Assembly: GCA_017419405.1 (NCBI GenBank)
Contig: JAFOLH010000014.1
Coordinates: 242,274 to 306,273, forward strand
Direction of reading: 5' to 3'
Length of the DNA: 64,000 nucleotides
Source: Renibacterium sp.
GTDB lineage: Bacteria > Actinomycetota > Actinomycetes > Actinomycetales > Micrococcaceae
Both the position numbers and the translations under genes were made by a program. The notes under the pieces are model-generated. The model did not search any database and was not told the DNA's origin. It was given only the letters and a program-made list of their open reading frames with translations. Shown in pieces: positions 1 to 7,789 of the stretch; position 1 is the first letter of the stretch; each line of letters begins with the position of its first letter.

Positions 1-414
1 CGGGGCCTCGACCACTTCGGAGACGAAAGCCTGGCGCGACGGGGCGTCGATCGCGCTGCCGACGCCGAGCAGCAGCGCGAGCAAGTAGACGTGCCACAGC
101 TGCACGGTATTGGTGACCACCAGGAGGCCCAAGATCAAAGCGCAGGAACCCATCGCGGTTTGGGTGATCAGGAGGATTTTCCGCTTCGAGTAACGGTCAC
201 CAAGCAAGCCGGCCCAGGGTCCGAGGATCAGGATCGGCAGGAACTGCAAACCGGTGGTGATGCCGACCGCGGTTCCCGAATGGTCGGTCAGCACCGTGAG
301 CACGAGCCAGTCCTGGGCGACCCGCTGCATCCACGTGCCGATATTGGACACCAGGGCGCCGGTGACCCATAACCGGTAGTTGAAGACCTTCATCGCGCTG
401 AACATGCGGGTCAT
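1..414 (-). CDS. MFS exporter, N-terminal part (cut by window edge)
   Basis: The open frame runs off the left edge, leaving the first 138 residues. It begins MTRMFSAMKVFNYRLW and contains GTWMQRVAQDWLVL near residue 28, typical of the transmembrane-effector (MFS_3) branch of the major facilitator superfamily. A loop GDRYSKRK follows the second membrane segment, matching the MFS loop 2-3 motif. About four hydrophobic segments are visible. An SD-like GGAG lies about 7 nt before the ATG. The gene starts 13 nt after the marR stop, so the two probably form an operon in which the MarR protein controls a drug or metabolite exporter. The substrate cannot be told from this fragment. Confidence 0.85.
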   Translation of the reverse strand, partial: MTRMFSAMKVFNYRLWVTGALVSNIGTWMQRVAQDWLVLTVLTDHSGTAVGITTGLQFLPILILGPWAGLLGDRYSKRKILLITQTAMGSCALILGLLVVTNTVQLWHVYLLALLLGVGSAIDAPSRQAFVSEVVEAP

Positions 415-427
415 TCGGCAACTCCGG

Positions 428-856
428 TCATTTGGCGGCCATTTTCTGCAATATCTCCGCTGCTTCCCGTAACGTCTTGCGCTCCTCATTGCTCAGTTTG
501 GCCAGCCGCTTTTCCAGCCACTCGTTCCGGCGTTGCCGGGTGTCGGTCAGCACTTCGCGGCCGGCCGCGGTCAGCTCCGCAAGCACTTGCCGTCCGTCGC
601 TGGGGTGCGGCAAACGGTTGACCAGCCCGGCTGCTTCGAGTCCGTTGACCGTGCGGGTCATCGACGGTGCTTGGACGTGTTCGGCATCCGCCAGTTCGCG
701 CAAAGTCAGCGGGCCGTGGCCCAGCAGGGCGAGCACGGTGAACTGGCCCGCGGTGACCGATTCCGTCGTGGCTTCCACCCGGAGCCTGCGTGACGTGCGC
801 ATGATCGCCATCCGCAGTTCCACCGCGAGCGAGGCGCTTTTCTTCCTGGCTTCCAT
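428..856 (-). CDS. MarR-family transcriptional regulator
   Basis: 142 residues, the usual length for MarR proteins. The winged-helix core is visible: TAGQFTVLALLGHGPLTLRELA around residues 35-58, then a recognition helix region APSMTRTVNGLEAAGLV and the wing PSDGRQVLAELT. The C-terminal helix RKTLREAAEILQKMA would form the dimer interface. The start codon lies inside a perfect inverted repeat (848-903), which suggests autorepression. The downstream gene, 13 nt away, is an MFS exporter, the usual target of such regulators. The ligand is unknown. Confidence 0.9.
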   Translation of the reverse strand: MEARKKSASLAVELRMAIMRTSRRLRVEATTESVTAGQFTVLALLGHGPLTLRELADAEHVQAPSMTRTVNGLEAAGLVNRLPHPSDGRQVLAELTAAGREVLTDTRQRRNEWLEKRLAKLSNEERKTLREAAEILQKMAAK

Positions 857-903
857 ATTTACTTAGCATAGGTCATTAGCTTTGCTAAGTAAATATGGAA
901 GCC
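848..903. promoter_or_regulatory. Perfect palindrome (2 x 21 bp) over the marR start
   Basis: Arms 848-868 and 883-903 are exact reverse complements, separated by 14 bp. The left arm contains the marR ATG (854-856) and its first codons; the right arm mirrors it, so an ATG with the same first codons (Met-Glu-Ala) appears at 895 on the plus strand. MarR proteins bind palindromes overlapping their own promoters, so this is probably the operator. The plus-strand ATG at 895 is read here as a by-product of the symmetry, not a gene start. Confidence 0.7.
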
Positions 904-977
904 TTCCGCCTGTTACCGAAATGTGACTTCTCCGGCAACCTCACGTATCGTGTATTGAGTGCCAGCAACAGCAGGCA

Positions 978-1146
978 CGGCCTCCGGGGGTTCGCCGAGC
1001 TCTGCCGCTACCGGATGGATCCAGCAATACCGGCAGAGACGGGGAAACCAATTTCGGCTGCCGATCCTGGGCGGCCTTGGGGTGAAGCCTTGAAATTCAA
1101 GGCCGGATGCTCTCCATCCGAATCCGACAGCTCACCTCGCAGGCAA
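978..1146 (+). promoter_or_regulatory. c-di-AMP riboswitch (ydaO-yuaA class)
   Basis: The leader carries conserved blocks of this class in order: TTCGCCGAGCTCTGCCG near 991, GGGGAAACCA near 1041, a GGGGTGAA element near 1079, and the closing block ATCCGAATCCGACAGCTCAC near 1115 followed by CTCGCAGGC. GCCT (980-983) can pair with AGGC (1141-1144) to close P1. In actinobacteria this class commonly precedes genes for cell-wall hydrolases, as here. It is expected to lower expression when c-di-AMP is high. It also shows that coding does not begin at the upstream ATG (895). Boundaries are approximate. Confidence 0.88.
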
Positions 1147-1164
1147 AGAGAGAGGCACCACTAC

Positions 1165-1875
1165 GTGACCACTTCGTCACGCCGCACGCTCGCGCGGCAC
1201 GCCGCTTTGCCCGGTGAAAGCAACTCCGGACCGGCGCCGCGGAATTCTTCCGGTTCCAGCAGGGGACGCCGTCGTGCCACGCCGCAAAAAGGCACCTTGG
1301 GCCAGCTCTGGGACGCCACGCCGAAAGCTCCCGCCCAGCGCGTCGCCGCGGTAGCCGTGGCCGGCGTCATGGTCGCCGGCATCGCGACCACCGGCCAAGC
1401 CAACACCCCCGAACCTCAGGCGGTTTCAGAGAACGCCGCAGCTGCCGCGATCACCGCGAACGCCGCAGCAAACCTCGACTTCGCCCGAGTGGCCTCCAAG
1501 TCGATCCCGGCGGAAAAGAAGGCGGGCAGCACCACCGATGCCGCGTCCTCGGAAATCCAGGCGGTCAACGACCCCAAAGCAGCCCAGGCTTTCGCCGCCT
1601 CGCAGCTGGGCAGCTTCGGCTGGGATCAAAGCCAGATGTCCTGCTTGGTGTCACTGTGGACCCGCGAATCGGGTTGGCGGACCACTGCGGAGAACCCGTC
1701 GTCCTTGGCTTATGGCATCGCCCAGTCGCTGCCGGCCGAAAAGATGGCAACTACCGGCGCCGATTACCGGACCAATTACAAAACCCAGATCACTTGGGGC
1801 CTGGGCTACATCAAGCAGCGCTACGGCAGCCCCTGCGGAGCCTGGGGCAAATCGCAGGCGGTCGGCTGGTACTGA
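1165..1875 (+). CDS. Secreted lytic transglycosylase-like protein
   Basis: The GTG at 1165 is chosen because everything upstream in frame is riboswitch; a purine-rich AAGAGAGAGG precedes it. The product is 236 residues: a long basic N-region, a hydrophobic export segment RVAAVAVAGVMVAGIATT around residues 56-73, a low-complexity Ala-rich linker, and a C-terminal domain of about 100 residues. That domain has SQMSCLVSLWTRESGW, with the Glu expected to be catalytic in lysozyme/transglycosylase folds, and AYGIAQSLP, and ends in CGAWGKSQAVGWY. This is the aggregation-promoting-factor/Rpf-like type of muralytic enzyme. Control by a c-di-AMP riboswitch fits a role in wall remodelling under turgor stress. 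Confidence 0.87.
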   Translation: MTTSSRRTLARHAALPGESNSGPAPRNSSGSSRGRRRATPQKGTLGQLWDATPKAPAQRVAAVAVAGVMVAGIATTGQANTPEPQAVSENAAAAAITANAAANLDFARVASKSIPAEKKAGSTTDAASSEIQAVNDPKAAQAFAASQLGSFGWDQSQMSCLVSLWTRESGWRTTAENPSSLAYGIAQSLPAEKMATTGADYRTNYKTQITWGLGYIKQRYGSPCGAWGKSQAVGWY

Positions 1876-1889
1876 GCAGCCGATGCTTG

Positions 1890-1933
1890 AATCAACAGCG
1901 GTTGGCGCCACACGGCGCCAACCGCTGTTGATT
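1890..1933. terminator. Bidirectional hairpin terminator
   Basis: Arms 1890-1909 and 1914-1933 form a perfect 20-bp stem with a 4-nt loop. It sits between two convergent genes, and its right end touches the stop codon of the minus-strand gene. U-tracts are weak on both sides, but stem length and position support termination both ways. Confidence 0.75.
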
Positions 1934-2793
1934 TAATAGGTGATCTTCTGGCTCTTGAAGTTGTAGTACTCCGTTGACGGCTTGAGCCACAGGTACACCA
2001 GCGCAGCCACCGAAACGATCAGGGTCAGAATCCCGAAAATCATGTTTGCCAGGACCAGGGTGTGGTTGGCCGAATTCGAAATCAACGAGACCAACCCGCC
2101 GATGATGCCGATTGCCGCGAAAACCGTGGCCAGGATCCGAGCCCATTTCCGTCCGGCGTTGTTCGCCATGGCCATCCAGATCCACAAGCCGGTGCCCACC
2201 ACGATGCCGAAGATCACGCCGACATAGGCGACGACCCGGGCGATCGTCGCCGCTGCCTCGTACTCGCGGGCACTCAGCTGCACGTCCGTGCTGTTCAGGC
2301 CCAGCTGAATTCCCAGCTCCACGGTGAACAGCCCGAAGATTCCGCCGATCAGAGCCAATGCGGCACCGACATACATCAACAGCACCGCGATCTTGATGCT
2401 CTGCGGCCGCTCCACCTCGGCCAGCTGCGGCGCCGTGTAGTTCCCCGGGTAGGCCGGGAACTGCGGCTGGCCGTAGGGCGCTTGGCTTTGCGGGGCGCCG
2501 TACGGAGCTTGCGGTTGCGGCGCAGCATAAGGCGGTTGCTGTTGCGGTTGGCCTTGCGGGCCCGGGTACGGCGGTTGCGCCTGGTTCACCGGCTGGCCAT
2601 AGGCCGGCGGCTGCGGTTGGCCATAGGGCGGTTGGCCGGCAGGCTGCTGGCCATAAGGCGGCTGCGGAGCACCGTACGGTGGCTGACTTTGCTGCGGCTG
2701 ACTCGGGGCTGCTTGATTCGGCTGCTCCGGTTCGCCGTTCTGCGGCTGATTCGCGGGTCCGGGTGGCACACTGGGGGGCTGGAATTGGTCCAT
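1933..2793 (-). CDS. Pro/Gln-rich membrane protein
   Basis: The start at 2793 (MDQFQPPS) is preferred over an in-frame codon 51 nt upstream, because the longer version adds a Cys/Arg-rich stretch unlike the rest. The 286-residue product has an N-terminal tail of about 115 residues made of imperfect PPYGQP-type repeats, then about four membrane segments (for example IKIAVLLMYVGAALALIGGI and a second pair ending ILTLIVSVAALVYLWL). This layout is common in actinobacterial envelope proteins with a disordered cytoplasmic tail. It stands alone. No specific function can be assigned. Confidence 0.78.
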   Translation of the reverse strand: MDQFQPPSVPPGPANQPQNGEPEQPNQAAPSQPQQSQPPYGAPQPPYGQQPAGQPPYGQPQPPAYGQPVNQAQPPYPGPQGQPQQQPPYAAPQPQAPYGAPQSQAPYGQPQFPAYPGNYTAPQLAEVERPQSIKIAVLLMYVGAALALIGGIFGLFTVELGIQLGLNSTDVQLSAREYEAAATIARVVAYVGVIFGIVVGTGLWIWMAMANNAGRKWARILATVFAAIGIIGGLVSLISNSANHTLVLANMIFGILTLIVSVAALVYLWLKPSTEYYNFKSQKITY

Positions 2794-2874
2794 ATTCAGA
2801 GCATATCCCCGAACCGCGCAGCCGACTCGGACTTTCTGCAACACACAGCGGCAAAACAGCCCCGCCGATCCCGC

Positions 2875-3342
2875 TCAGAGCTGCAGCACATACCGTTGGA
2901 AGGGTACCCCGGTAACCTCGTGCGGAACCGGCTCGCCGGAAACCCGCCAACCCAAACTCTCGTACAGCCGTCGGGCTCCGGTGTTTCCAGGCAGCACCCG
3001 CAAATCCAAGTACTCATCGCCTTGCTCCCGGCGAAACTCGGCCAGCCCGAGCAGCAGAGACCGGCCTACTCCTTGCCGCTGCGCCCGGGGATCGATGCCG
3101 AGCAGGGCCAGGTGACTGCCCGGGCCTAGCGGCTCATGCGGCAGCGCCAGTACGAATCCGGTGATTCCGGAAGCGTCTTCGGCGATCAGGAAAGCGTTGA
3201 CCTCGCCGTCGAACTTGGTTTTGCTCCGGAGGATCTGCGCCTCAAGCGCAGCACCGTCAGCGGCACTGCCGTCGCGCTGCAGCACCGCGGCACGCCATAG
3301 TTGCAGGCAGTGCCCGACGTCGGCCGCAGTGCCGGCGCGCAT
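2875..3342 (-). CDS. GNAT-family N-acetyltransferase
   Basis: 155 residues, a single GNAT domain. The acetyl-CoA-binding segment is RAQRQGVGRSLL around residues 84-95 (the Q/RxxGxG/A pyrophosphate loop), preceded by the beta strand SHLALLGIDP and followed by LDLRVLPGNTGARRLYESLGW, the usual C-terminal strand and helix. The ATG directly abuts the upp stop, so the gene is probably cotranscribed with it. The acceptor substrate is unknown. Confidence 0.88.
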   Translation of the reverse strand: MRAGTAADVGHCLQLWRAAVLQRDGSAADGAALEAQILRSKTKFDGEVNAFLIAEDASGITGFVLALPHEPLGPGSHLALLGIDPRAQRQGVGRSLLLGLAEFRREQGDEYLDLRVLPGNTGARRLYESLGWRVSGEPVPHEVTGVPFQRYVLQL

Positions 3343-3978
3343 TCAGCCGACGACGCCGTAAAGCCGGTCGCCGGCGTCACCCAGGCCCGGGACGATATAG
3401 GCCTTGTCGTTGAGTCCTTCGTCGATCGAAGCCAGCACGATGGTCACGTTCGCGTCCTCGTGCTGTTCCCGGAGCGCCTCGATGCCTTCCGGCGCACCGA
3501 GCAGGCAAATGCAGGTGATGTCCATCGCGCCGCGGTCGAAGAGGAACTTGATCGCTTCGCGCAAGGTCGCACCGGTGGCCAGCATCGGATCCAGGACATA
3601 CACCTGACGCCCGGTCAGGTCATCGGGCAGACGCTCGGCGTAAGTGATGGCCTCCAAGGTCTCTTCGTTCCGGGCCATGCCCAAAAAGCCGACTTCCGCC
3701 GTCGGCAGCAATCGGGTCATGCCCTCCAGCATGCCCAAACCGGCACGCAGGATCGGAACCACGAGCGGGGTGGGCTTGACCAGGCCGGTGCCCACCGTGC
3801 TGGTCACCGGGGTCTCGATCTGCACCGGCTCGACGCGCACCTCGCGGGTTGCCTCATAGGCGAGCAGCGTCACGAGCTCTTCGGTCAGCAACCGGAAAAC
3901 CGGCGACGGAGTGTCTTTGTCCCGAAGGACGGTGAGTTTGTGGGCTACCAGGGGGTGGTCTACTACCAGAACGCGCAT
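3343..3978 (-). CDS. upp: Uracil phosphoribosyltransferase
   Basis: 211 residues, the normal size. The enzyme converts uracil and PRPP to UMP in pyrimidine salvage in the cytosol. Family landmarks are present: [12 protein letters not shown] near residue 75, the PRPP loop [12 protein letters not shown] near residue 130, and the uracil-binding C-terminus [15 protein letters not shown]. It is divergent from tadA and directly precedes a GNAT gene on the same strand. Confidence 0.97.
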   Translation of the reverse strand: MRVLVVDHPLVAHKLTVLRDKDTPSPVFRLLTEELVTLLAYEATREVRVEPVQIETPVTSTVGTGLVKPTPLVVPILRAGLGMLEGMTRLLPTAEVGFLGMARNEETLEAITYAERLPDDLTGRQVYVLDPMLATGATLREAIKFLFDRGAMDITCICLLGAPEGIEALREQHEDANVTIVLASIDEGLNDKAYIVPGLGDAGDRLYGVVG

Positions 3979-4016
3979 AGCTAAAAACTACCATTGACCA
4001 GTGGCTACGATTGAGT

Positions 4017-4529
4017 GTGCCCTCTGACTCCGTTCCCCCCGATTCCGCGCCGTCCGCCCGGCAACCGGCACGCGATGACTTCGACTCCTGGATGGGGCTC
4101 GCCTTGGCTGAAGCCGGCGCCGCCCTGGCCACGGCTGATGTGCCGATCGGGGCGCTGGTGCTGGACGCCTCGGGCAACGTCATCGGCCGGGGCCGGAACC
4201 GGCGCGAGGCCGACGGCGACCCCACCGCCCACGCGGAAGTTCTGGCGATCCGCGCGGCCGCGGCATCGATGGGTTCGTGGCGGTTGACCGGTTGCACCCT
4301 GGTGGTCACGCTGGAACCGTGCGCGATGTGCGCTGGAGCCGCAGTGCTCGCCCGGCTGCCCCGGGTGGTCTTCGGCGCCTGGGATGAGAAGGCCGGTGCC
4401 TCGGGGTCGGTTTTCGATATTCTGCGTGAGCCGCGGCTCAACCACTGGGTCGAAGTTTTCCCGGGTATCCGTGAAGCCGAATGCGCGCAGCTGCTGCGCG
4501 ATTTCTTCGCCGGACAGCGCGCGGATTGA
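4017..4529 (+). CDS. tadA: tRNA adenosine(34) deaminase
   Basis: Zinc-dependent deaminase that makes inosine at the wobble position of tRNA-Arg(ACG). From the GTG at 4017 the protein has 170 residues. The HAE motif (His72, Glu74) and PCAMC (Cys102, Cys105) provide the zinc ligands and proton shuttle. A TACGAT box at 4006-4011 ends 5 nt before this GTG, so a leaderless transcript is likely; an in-frame TTG at 4011 overlaps that box and is less plausible. The stop overlaps the start of the GtrA gene. Confidence 0.94.
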   Translation: MPSDSVPPDSAPSARQPARDDFDSWMGLALAEAGAALATADVPIGALVLDASGNVIGRGRNRREADGDPTAHAEVLAIRAAAASMGSWRLTGCTLVVTLEPCAMCAGAAVLARLPRVVFGAWDEKAGASGSVFDILREPRLNHWVEVFPGIREAECAQLLRDFFAGQRAD

Positions 4530-4972
4530 ACCTTCCGGGCCGCTCCGCGGCGAGACAGTTGTTCCGGTCCTCCTGGCGGTTCGCCGTCGTCGGGCTGGCC
4601 AGCAATCTGCTCGGCTACCTGCTGTTCGTGGGCTTGTCGCTGCTGGGCGCTTCGGCTTTCGCTGCACTGACCGGGAGTTTCCTGTTGAGCATGGTGATCA
4701 GCTACTTCGGCAATCGCGGCTTCACTTTTGCGCACCAAGGCAGCTGGCGCAGCTCGGCGGCGAAGTTCCTCGCCGTGGCTGCCTTCGCCTACGGTTTCAA
4801 CTTCGGCATCCTCTGGTTGTTCGTGCAGCTCTGGGGAATGCCGCAGATCGTGGTGCAATTCTTCGCGGTCGGCGCAGTGGCGCTGGGCACTTTCACGCTG
4901 ATGCGGCTGTGGGTTTTCCCACGGAGTTCCGGCCCGGCTGGGCCGGCTGCGGACGGTAACGCGGACGCCTGA
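4526..4972 (+). CDS. GtrA-family membrane protein
   Basis: About 148 residues from the TTG at 4526, which overlaps the tadA stop; an in-frame ATG at 4481 would add 15 residues inside tadA. Four hydrophobic segments with FAVVGLASNLLGYLLFVGL near the start and MVISYFGNRGFTF after the second segment match the GtrA/DPMS family. These proteins are thought to move lipid-linked sugars across the membrane or to assist glycosyltransferases. No glycosyltransferase lies next to it. The start is uncertain. Confidence 0.85.
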   Translation: MNLPGRSAARQLFRSSWRFAVVGLASNLLGYLLFVGLSLLGASAFAALTGSFLLSMVISYFGNRGFTFAHQGSWRSSAAKFLAVAAFAYGFNFGILWLFVQLWGMPQIVVQFFAVGAVALGTFTLMRLWVFPRSSGPAGPAADGNADA

Positions 4973-5022
4973 GCATCCGGGCAGCGGCGCCGACGATGGC
5001 CATCGTCCCGCTTCCGATGGGC

Positions 5023-6189
5023 TCAGCGCGCCGCGGCGCGCAAAGCATCGATTCGTTTCTGCCGGGAGGCCGGGGAATCCAGGCTGAACGAGCGGAAATC
5101 CGCCAAGTCTTCCCGGATGTAGCTTTCGACCTCGGCGATCCGCTGCTTCACCGCTGCGCTCGGCGTACGGAAGGTCCAGGCCACCAGTTCCGCGCGCGCC
5201 GGATCGTATTGCCAGAGGCCGATGATCTGCCCGCGGTCCAGAATCGGATGGTCCGGCAAGTCGGCCTGCAAAGCCAGTGACTTTTCACCCAGGATGGACT
5301 TGTCCCCGTCTGCCGCGTCGATCAGCTCGGCCGCGTTCCGCCGGAGCAGAGCGATGCCGTCGGTTCCGGCGAGCAACTGGATTTGCTCGTCTTGCGGTAC
5401 CCGGAAGTCTCCGAAAGCGGCCCGGTCCTGCGGCAGCTGCCACTGGCCGTCCGTCTCGACCGCATCGAGCTCCGCGAGCGCGGCCTTCGTCTGTGCCACC
5501 GTGAACGAGGTGAACCATTGGCTTTGCTTCAAGGTGGCTCCGCCGGTCCAGGCCAGGTATTCCTGCAACATCCGGCTCCGTGCCAGCGCGTCACTGAGCC
5601 CACTGGGTTCCAGCCCCCACGCAGCGTAGGCGTAGCGCTGCTGGTCCAAGCGTCCGTTCAGCGGAACGCGGCGGATCCTGCCATCGGACTGCAGCACGCC
5701 CAATGCGGTAGGCAAGGTAGTGCTGGCGCCCTTGCGCTTGCCGGCCTCGCCCAGGTTCCGCACGGCCTCGCCCAGGAGCGCCTTGAGCTGCTTCGGGTCG
5801 AGCGGGCCCTTTGCCTGCAGCACCTGGAGCGCCGCTGCAATCAGCGCGTCCAGTTCCGCGGGTTCGACGCCGAGCTTCGCCAGGATCTTGACCGTCGCCT
5901 CGGCCGCGGGCTTGCCCAGCTGCAGGCCCCAGGCGAAATCTTCGGCCCCGAGCAGATAGGTGCAGCCGCGGACCACCGGGAGTTCATGCACGTGGAGCGC
6001 TTGGAGATCCGCATCGACGGCTTCGCGGCGGATGCCGGCCCGGGCGAACAAGCCCAGGTACGGGTTGGCGCCGCCGACTGATCGCGCCCAGCCGGTTTTG
6101 CCGAGGACCTCGGCCGCCGATGCCCCGGCCAGTGAACCGTCGAGGCCTTGTTTGGCCCAGGACCAGGCCCGGTGCTTAGGGGTGTTCAT
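5023..6189 (-). CDS. Winged-helix (HTH_42) DNA-binding protein, AlkZ/YcaQ-like
   Basis: 388 residues. The start MNTPKHRAWSW at 6189 is forced, because the frame upstream runs through the tRNA-Ser gene. Repeated winged-helix character and the segments LKQSQWF and QRYAYAAWGLEP fit the HTH_42 family, which includes the AlkZ/YcaQ DNA glycosylases that unhook interstrand crosslinks. A QxQ-like element (QSQ near residue 260) resembles the catalytic motif of that family, but its position is not verified. A DNA-repair role is therefore plausible rather than shown. Confidence 0.8.
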   Translation of the reverse strand: MNTPKHRAWSWAKQGLDGSLAGASAAEVLGKTGWARSVGGANPYLGLFARAGIRREAVDADLQALHVHELPVVRGCTYLLGAEDFAWGLQLGKPAAEATVKILAKLGVEPAELDALIAAALQVLQAKGPLDPKQLKALLGEAVRNLGEAGKRKGASTTLPTALGVLQSDGRIRRVPLNGRLDQQRYAYAAWGLEPSGLSDALARSRMLQEYLAWTGGATLKQSQWFTSFTVAQTKAALAELDAVETDGQWQLPQDRAAFGDFRVPQDEQIQLLAGTDGIALLRRNAAELIDAADGDKSILGEKSLALQADLPDHPILDRGQIIGLWQYDPARAELVAWTFRTPSAAVKQRIAEVESYIREDLADFRSFSLDSPASRQKRIDALRAAAR

Positions 6190-6248
6190 GGCGGTATTGT
6201 GCCACTGTTTTGGGTGGATGGGGTGACGTGCCGTAGAGTATTCGGGTT

Positions 6249-6338
6249 GGTGACGTGTCCGAGCGGCCGAAGGTGCAACACTCGAAATGTTGTTTAGGTG
6301 AGAGCCTAACGTGGGTTCAAATCCCACCGTCACCGCCA
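6249..6338 (+). tRNA. tRNA-Ser (anticodon CGA)
   Basis: Acceptor stem GGTGACG (6249-6255) pairs with CGTCACC (6328-6334), followed by discriminator G and an encoded CCA (6336-6338). The anticodon stem CAACA/TGTTG encloses the loop CTCGAAA with anticodon CGA at 6283-6285. A long variable arm (TTAGGTGAGAGCCTAA region) and the T-arm loop GTTCAAATC are present, as expected for class II tRNA-Ser. Its 3' end is the left edge of a genomic island. Confidence 0.97.
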
Positions 6339-6401
6339 CGAAGTTAGACGCAAAATCCCTTGCTGCGCACACGCGCAGCGGGGGATTTTGCTTTGCCGCC
6401 G
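6335..6401 (+). repeat. Left copy of 67-bp island-flanking repeat / tRNA terminator
   Basis: It matches 9823-9889 at 61 of 67 positions. It includes the tRNA-Ser 3' GCCA and a hairpin with arms 6352-6368 and 6373-6389 (imperfect), which probably terminates the tRNA transcript. Confidence 0.8.
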
Positions 6402-7190
6402 CCTGCTGTGTTGCTGCTTCCACTGCGCCCGCTACTCACACGGTTGCCGCCTGTCCCGGCGGCTTTGGCCTGTAGCTGGCCCAGCAGCGCATTGCCGCCG
6501 GCGACGTAGACGACTTCAACGAGTTGGCTGGGTTGGCTGTTTAGGTCTGGGCCGCCGACCCGGTATTTTTGCTTGACCCCTAGTTCGTCCTCATCCTGCT
6601 CTGGCAAGTGGTCCAGGCGGATTTGGCTGAACCTGCCCTCCTTGAGCAGTTTGCGCCCGTCCGGCACGGTCGCGGTGTGCAGGTGCAGCTTGTGGACGTG
6701 CTCGAGCAGTCCAAACACGACCTCGAGCCGCTGGGTGGTCTTCCGCTCGTCGTACTGGCTTGCTGGATCAGCCCAGCGCTCTGGGTTATCTCCACGGCTA
6801 GCTTGTCCTGCCCTACCTTCAAATCTGCTGCAGGGATAGCGTCAGCCATATACGCCTCGATGAGTCTGTCTTTTTGGCGCTGCAGGATCACCAACCGTTT
6901 GATCTGCTGGGCGAGGAGTTACTGATCGCTGGTGGCTTCCTCTGCGATGACCCCCAGCGTTTCGTCGCGCATCTCAGCTACTAGCCCTGGGGTGAAGGCG
7001 AAGTTCTTCCACATCCGCTCGGCCTCCTCATCGACCTTGCCGACCTCGAAGTAGGGCAGGTCGCAAACCTGGCGGTTCATCCGTTTACCGGCGTGCCGTC
7101 CAAGGCAGAAGAAGTATGCCTAACTCACCAGCCTTGCCCCGCGAGATACCGTAGACCACCCGGCTCTCGCACGGACTAGCCAGTCCCGGT
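6344..7190 (-). pseudogene. Decayed large serine recombinase (C-terminal part)
   Basis: Three minus-strand pieces in different frames line up with the C-terminal half of a large serine recombinase. First, a zinc-ribbon-like part VVYGISRGKAGE, then after a frameshift YFFCLGRHAGK with VCDLPYFEV. Next is the coiled-coil helix QRQKDRLIEAYMADAIPAA, interrupted by an in-frame TAA at 6921-6919. After another frameshift near 6740 comes FGLLEHVHKLHLHTATV, the family's ending helix. The N-terminal resolvase domain with the catalytic serine is absent. The last frame stops at 6344 inside the left flanking repeat. It is non-functional and was probably the integrase of the island. Confidence 0.8.
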
Positions 7191-7217
7191 GCTTTCCGTT
7201 GAAACATGGTGAACGCA

Positions 7218-7253
7218 TTGAAGGTACTCAGCCAAGGTGCGTAGTGTCTAGGT
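7218..7253 (+). promoter_or_regulatory. Promoter for leaderless mRNA
   Basis: TTGAAG at 7218-7223 and TAGTGT at 7242-7247, spaced 18 bp; the ATG of the next gene follows the -10 box after 6 nt. No SD is present. Confidence 0.6.
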
Positions 7254-7739
7254 ATGGAAGTTCAAGCGATCCTTCGCGTGGCAAACAACATTGCTCTGTC
7301 TGAACATGATGAAGCGCTGCGTGCGCTGCATATCCTTCGAGCCACCCTGGCCGCGGGGGTAGCCCAACTAACGCCAGAAGAGGCAAACCGTCGATTTTCC
7401 AGCATCTTCCCGAACGACAGTGAAACCGCTATCCGAGCAGCCTCTCCCGAGTTGCCGTTTAGCCCCAGGGTGGAGCGACTCGTCTCCACCCTGTCTCCGA
7501 GCAACCTCCAGGATTTACTCAGAAGCCTAGTGACGGATCCTGACTCGGGTGAAGTTGCGCACTTCTTGGACCTGGCTGAAGCCGAACAATTGGTCGTCAA
7601 CGATGAAGTAGTTGAGATCGTGTACTACTTTCCCGAAGTAGAGCAGTACTTGGATCCGGAAACAATGACCGTGCAGACTCGTCAGCACGACCGTGCGGCG
7701 TTCAAAGCCTCAGAAGAAGCTAAATACGGGCTGAAATAG
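7254..7739 (+). CDS. Hypothetical island protein
   Basis: 161 residues, soluble, acidic and largely helical; no family recognised. Visible features are an N-terminal helical part (NIALSEHDEALRALHILRATL) and an acidic C-terminal half with DLAEAEQLVVNDEVVEIVYYFPEVEQYLD. No signal peptide or membrane segment. A TAGTGT -10 box lies exactly 6 nt before the ATG, supporting both the start and real expression, and a strong hairpin follows the stop. Codon use is less GC-biased than in the genes outside the island, consistent with transfer. Confidence 0.75.
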   Translation: MEVQAILRVANNIALSEHDEALRALHILRATLAAGVAQLTPEEANRRFSSIFPNDSETAIRAASPELPFSPRVERLVSTLSPSNLQDLLRSLVTDPDSGEVAHFLDLAEAEQLVVNDEVVEIVYYFPEVEQYLDPETMTVQTRQHDRAAFKASEEAKYGLK

Positions 7740-7740
7740 G

Positions 7741-7778
7741 TAAGAGAGCCGACCCGCGCATTAGGGCCGGCTCTCTTA
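7741..7778. terminator. Bidirectional hairpin terminator
   Basis: TAAGAGAGCCG (7741-7751) pairs with its complement at 7768-7778, leaving a 16-nt loop. It lies between convergent genes; the stem starts just after the stop of one and about 12 nt from the end of the other. Confidence 0.75.
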
Positions 7779-7789
7779 CTTCATCGAAC

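Noticed and set aside
895..1164. N-terminal extension of the transglycosylase gene from the ATG at 895
   Set aside because: This stretch is the mirrored marR start followed by the c-di-AMP riboswitch; the GTG at 1165 has the SD and signal-peptide context.
2450..2760. Tandem DNA repeat or CRISPR-like array
   Set aside because: The periodicity comes from imperfect PPYGQP-type codon repeats in a coding region; there are no constant repeats with unique spacers.
6190..6423. Extended start of the HTH_42 protein
   Set aside because: The extension is translated from the tRNA-Ser gene and its terminator read backwards.
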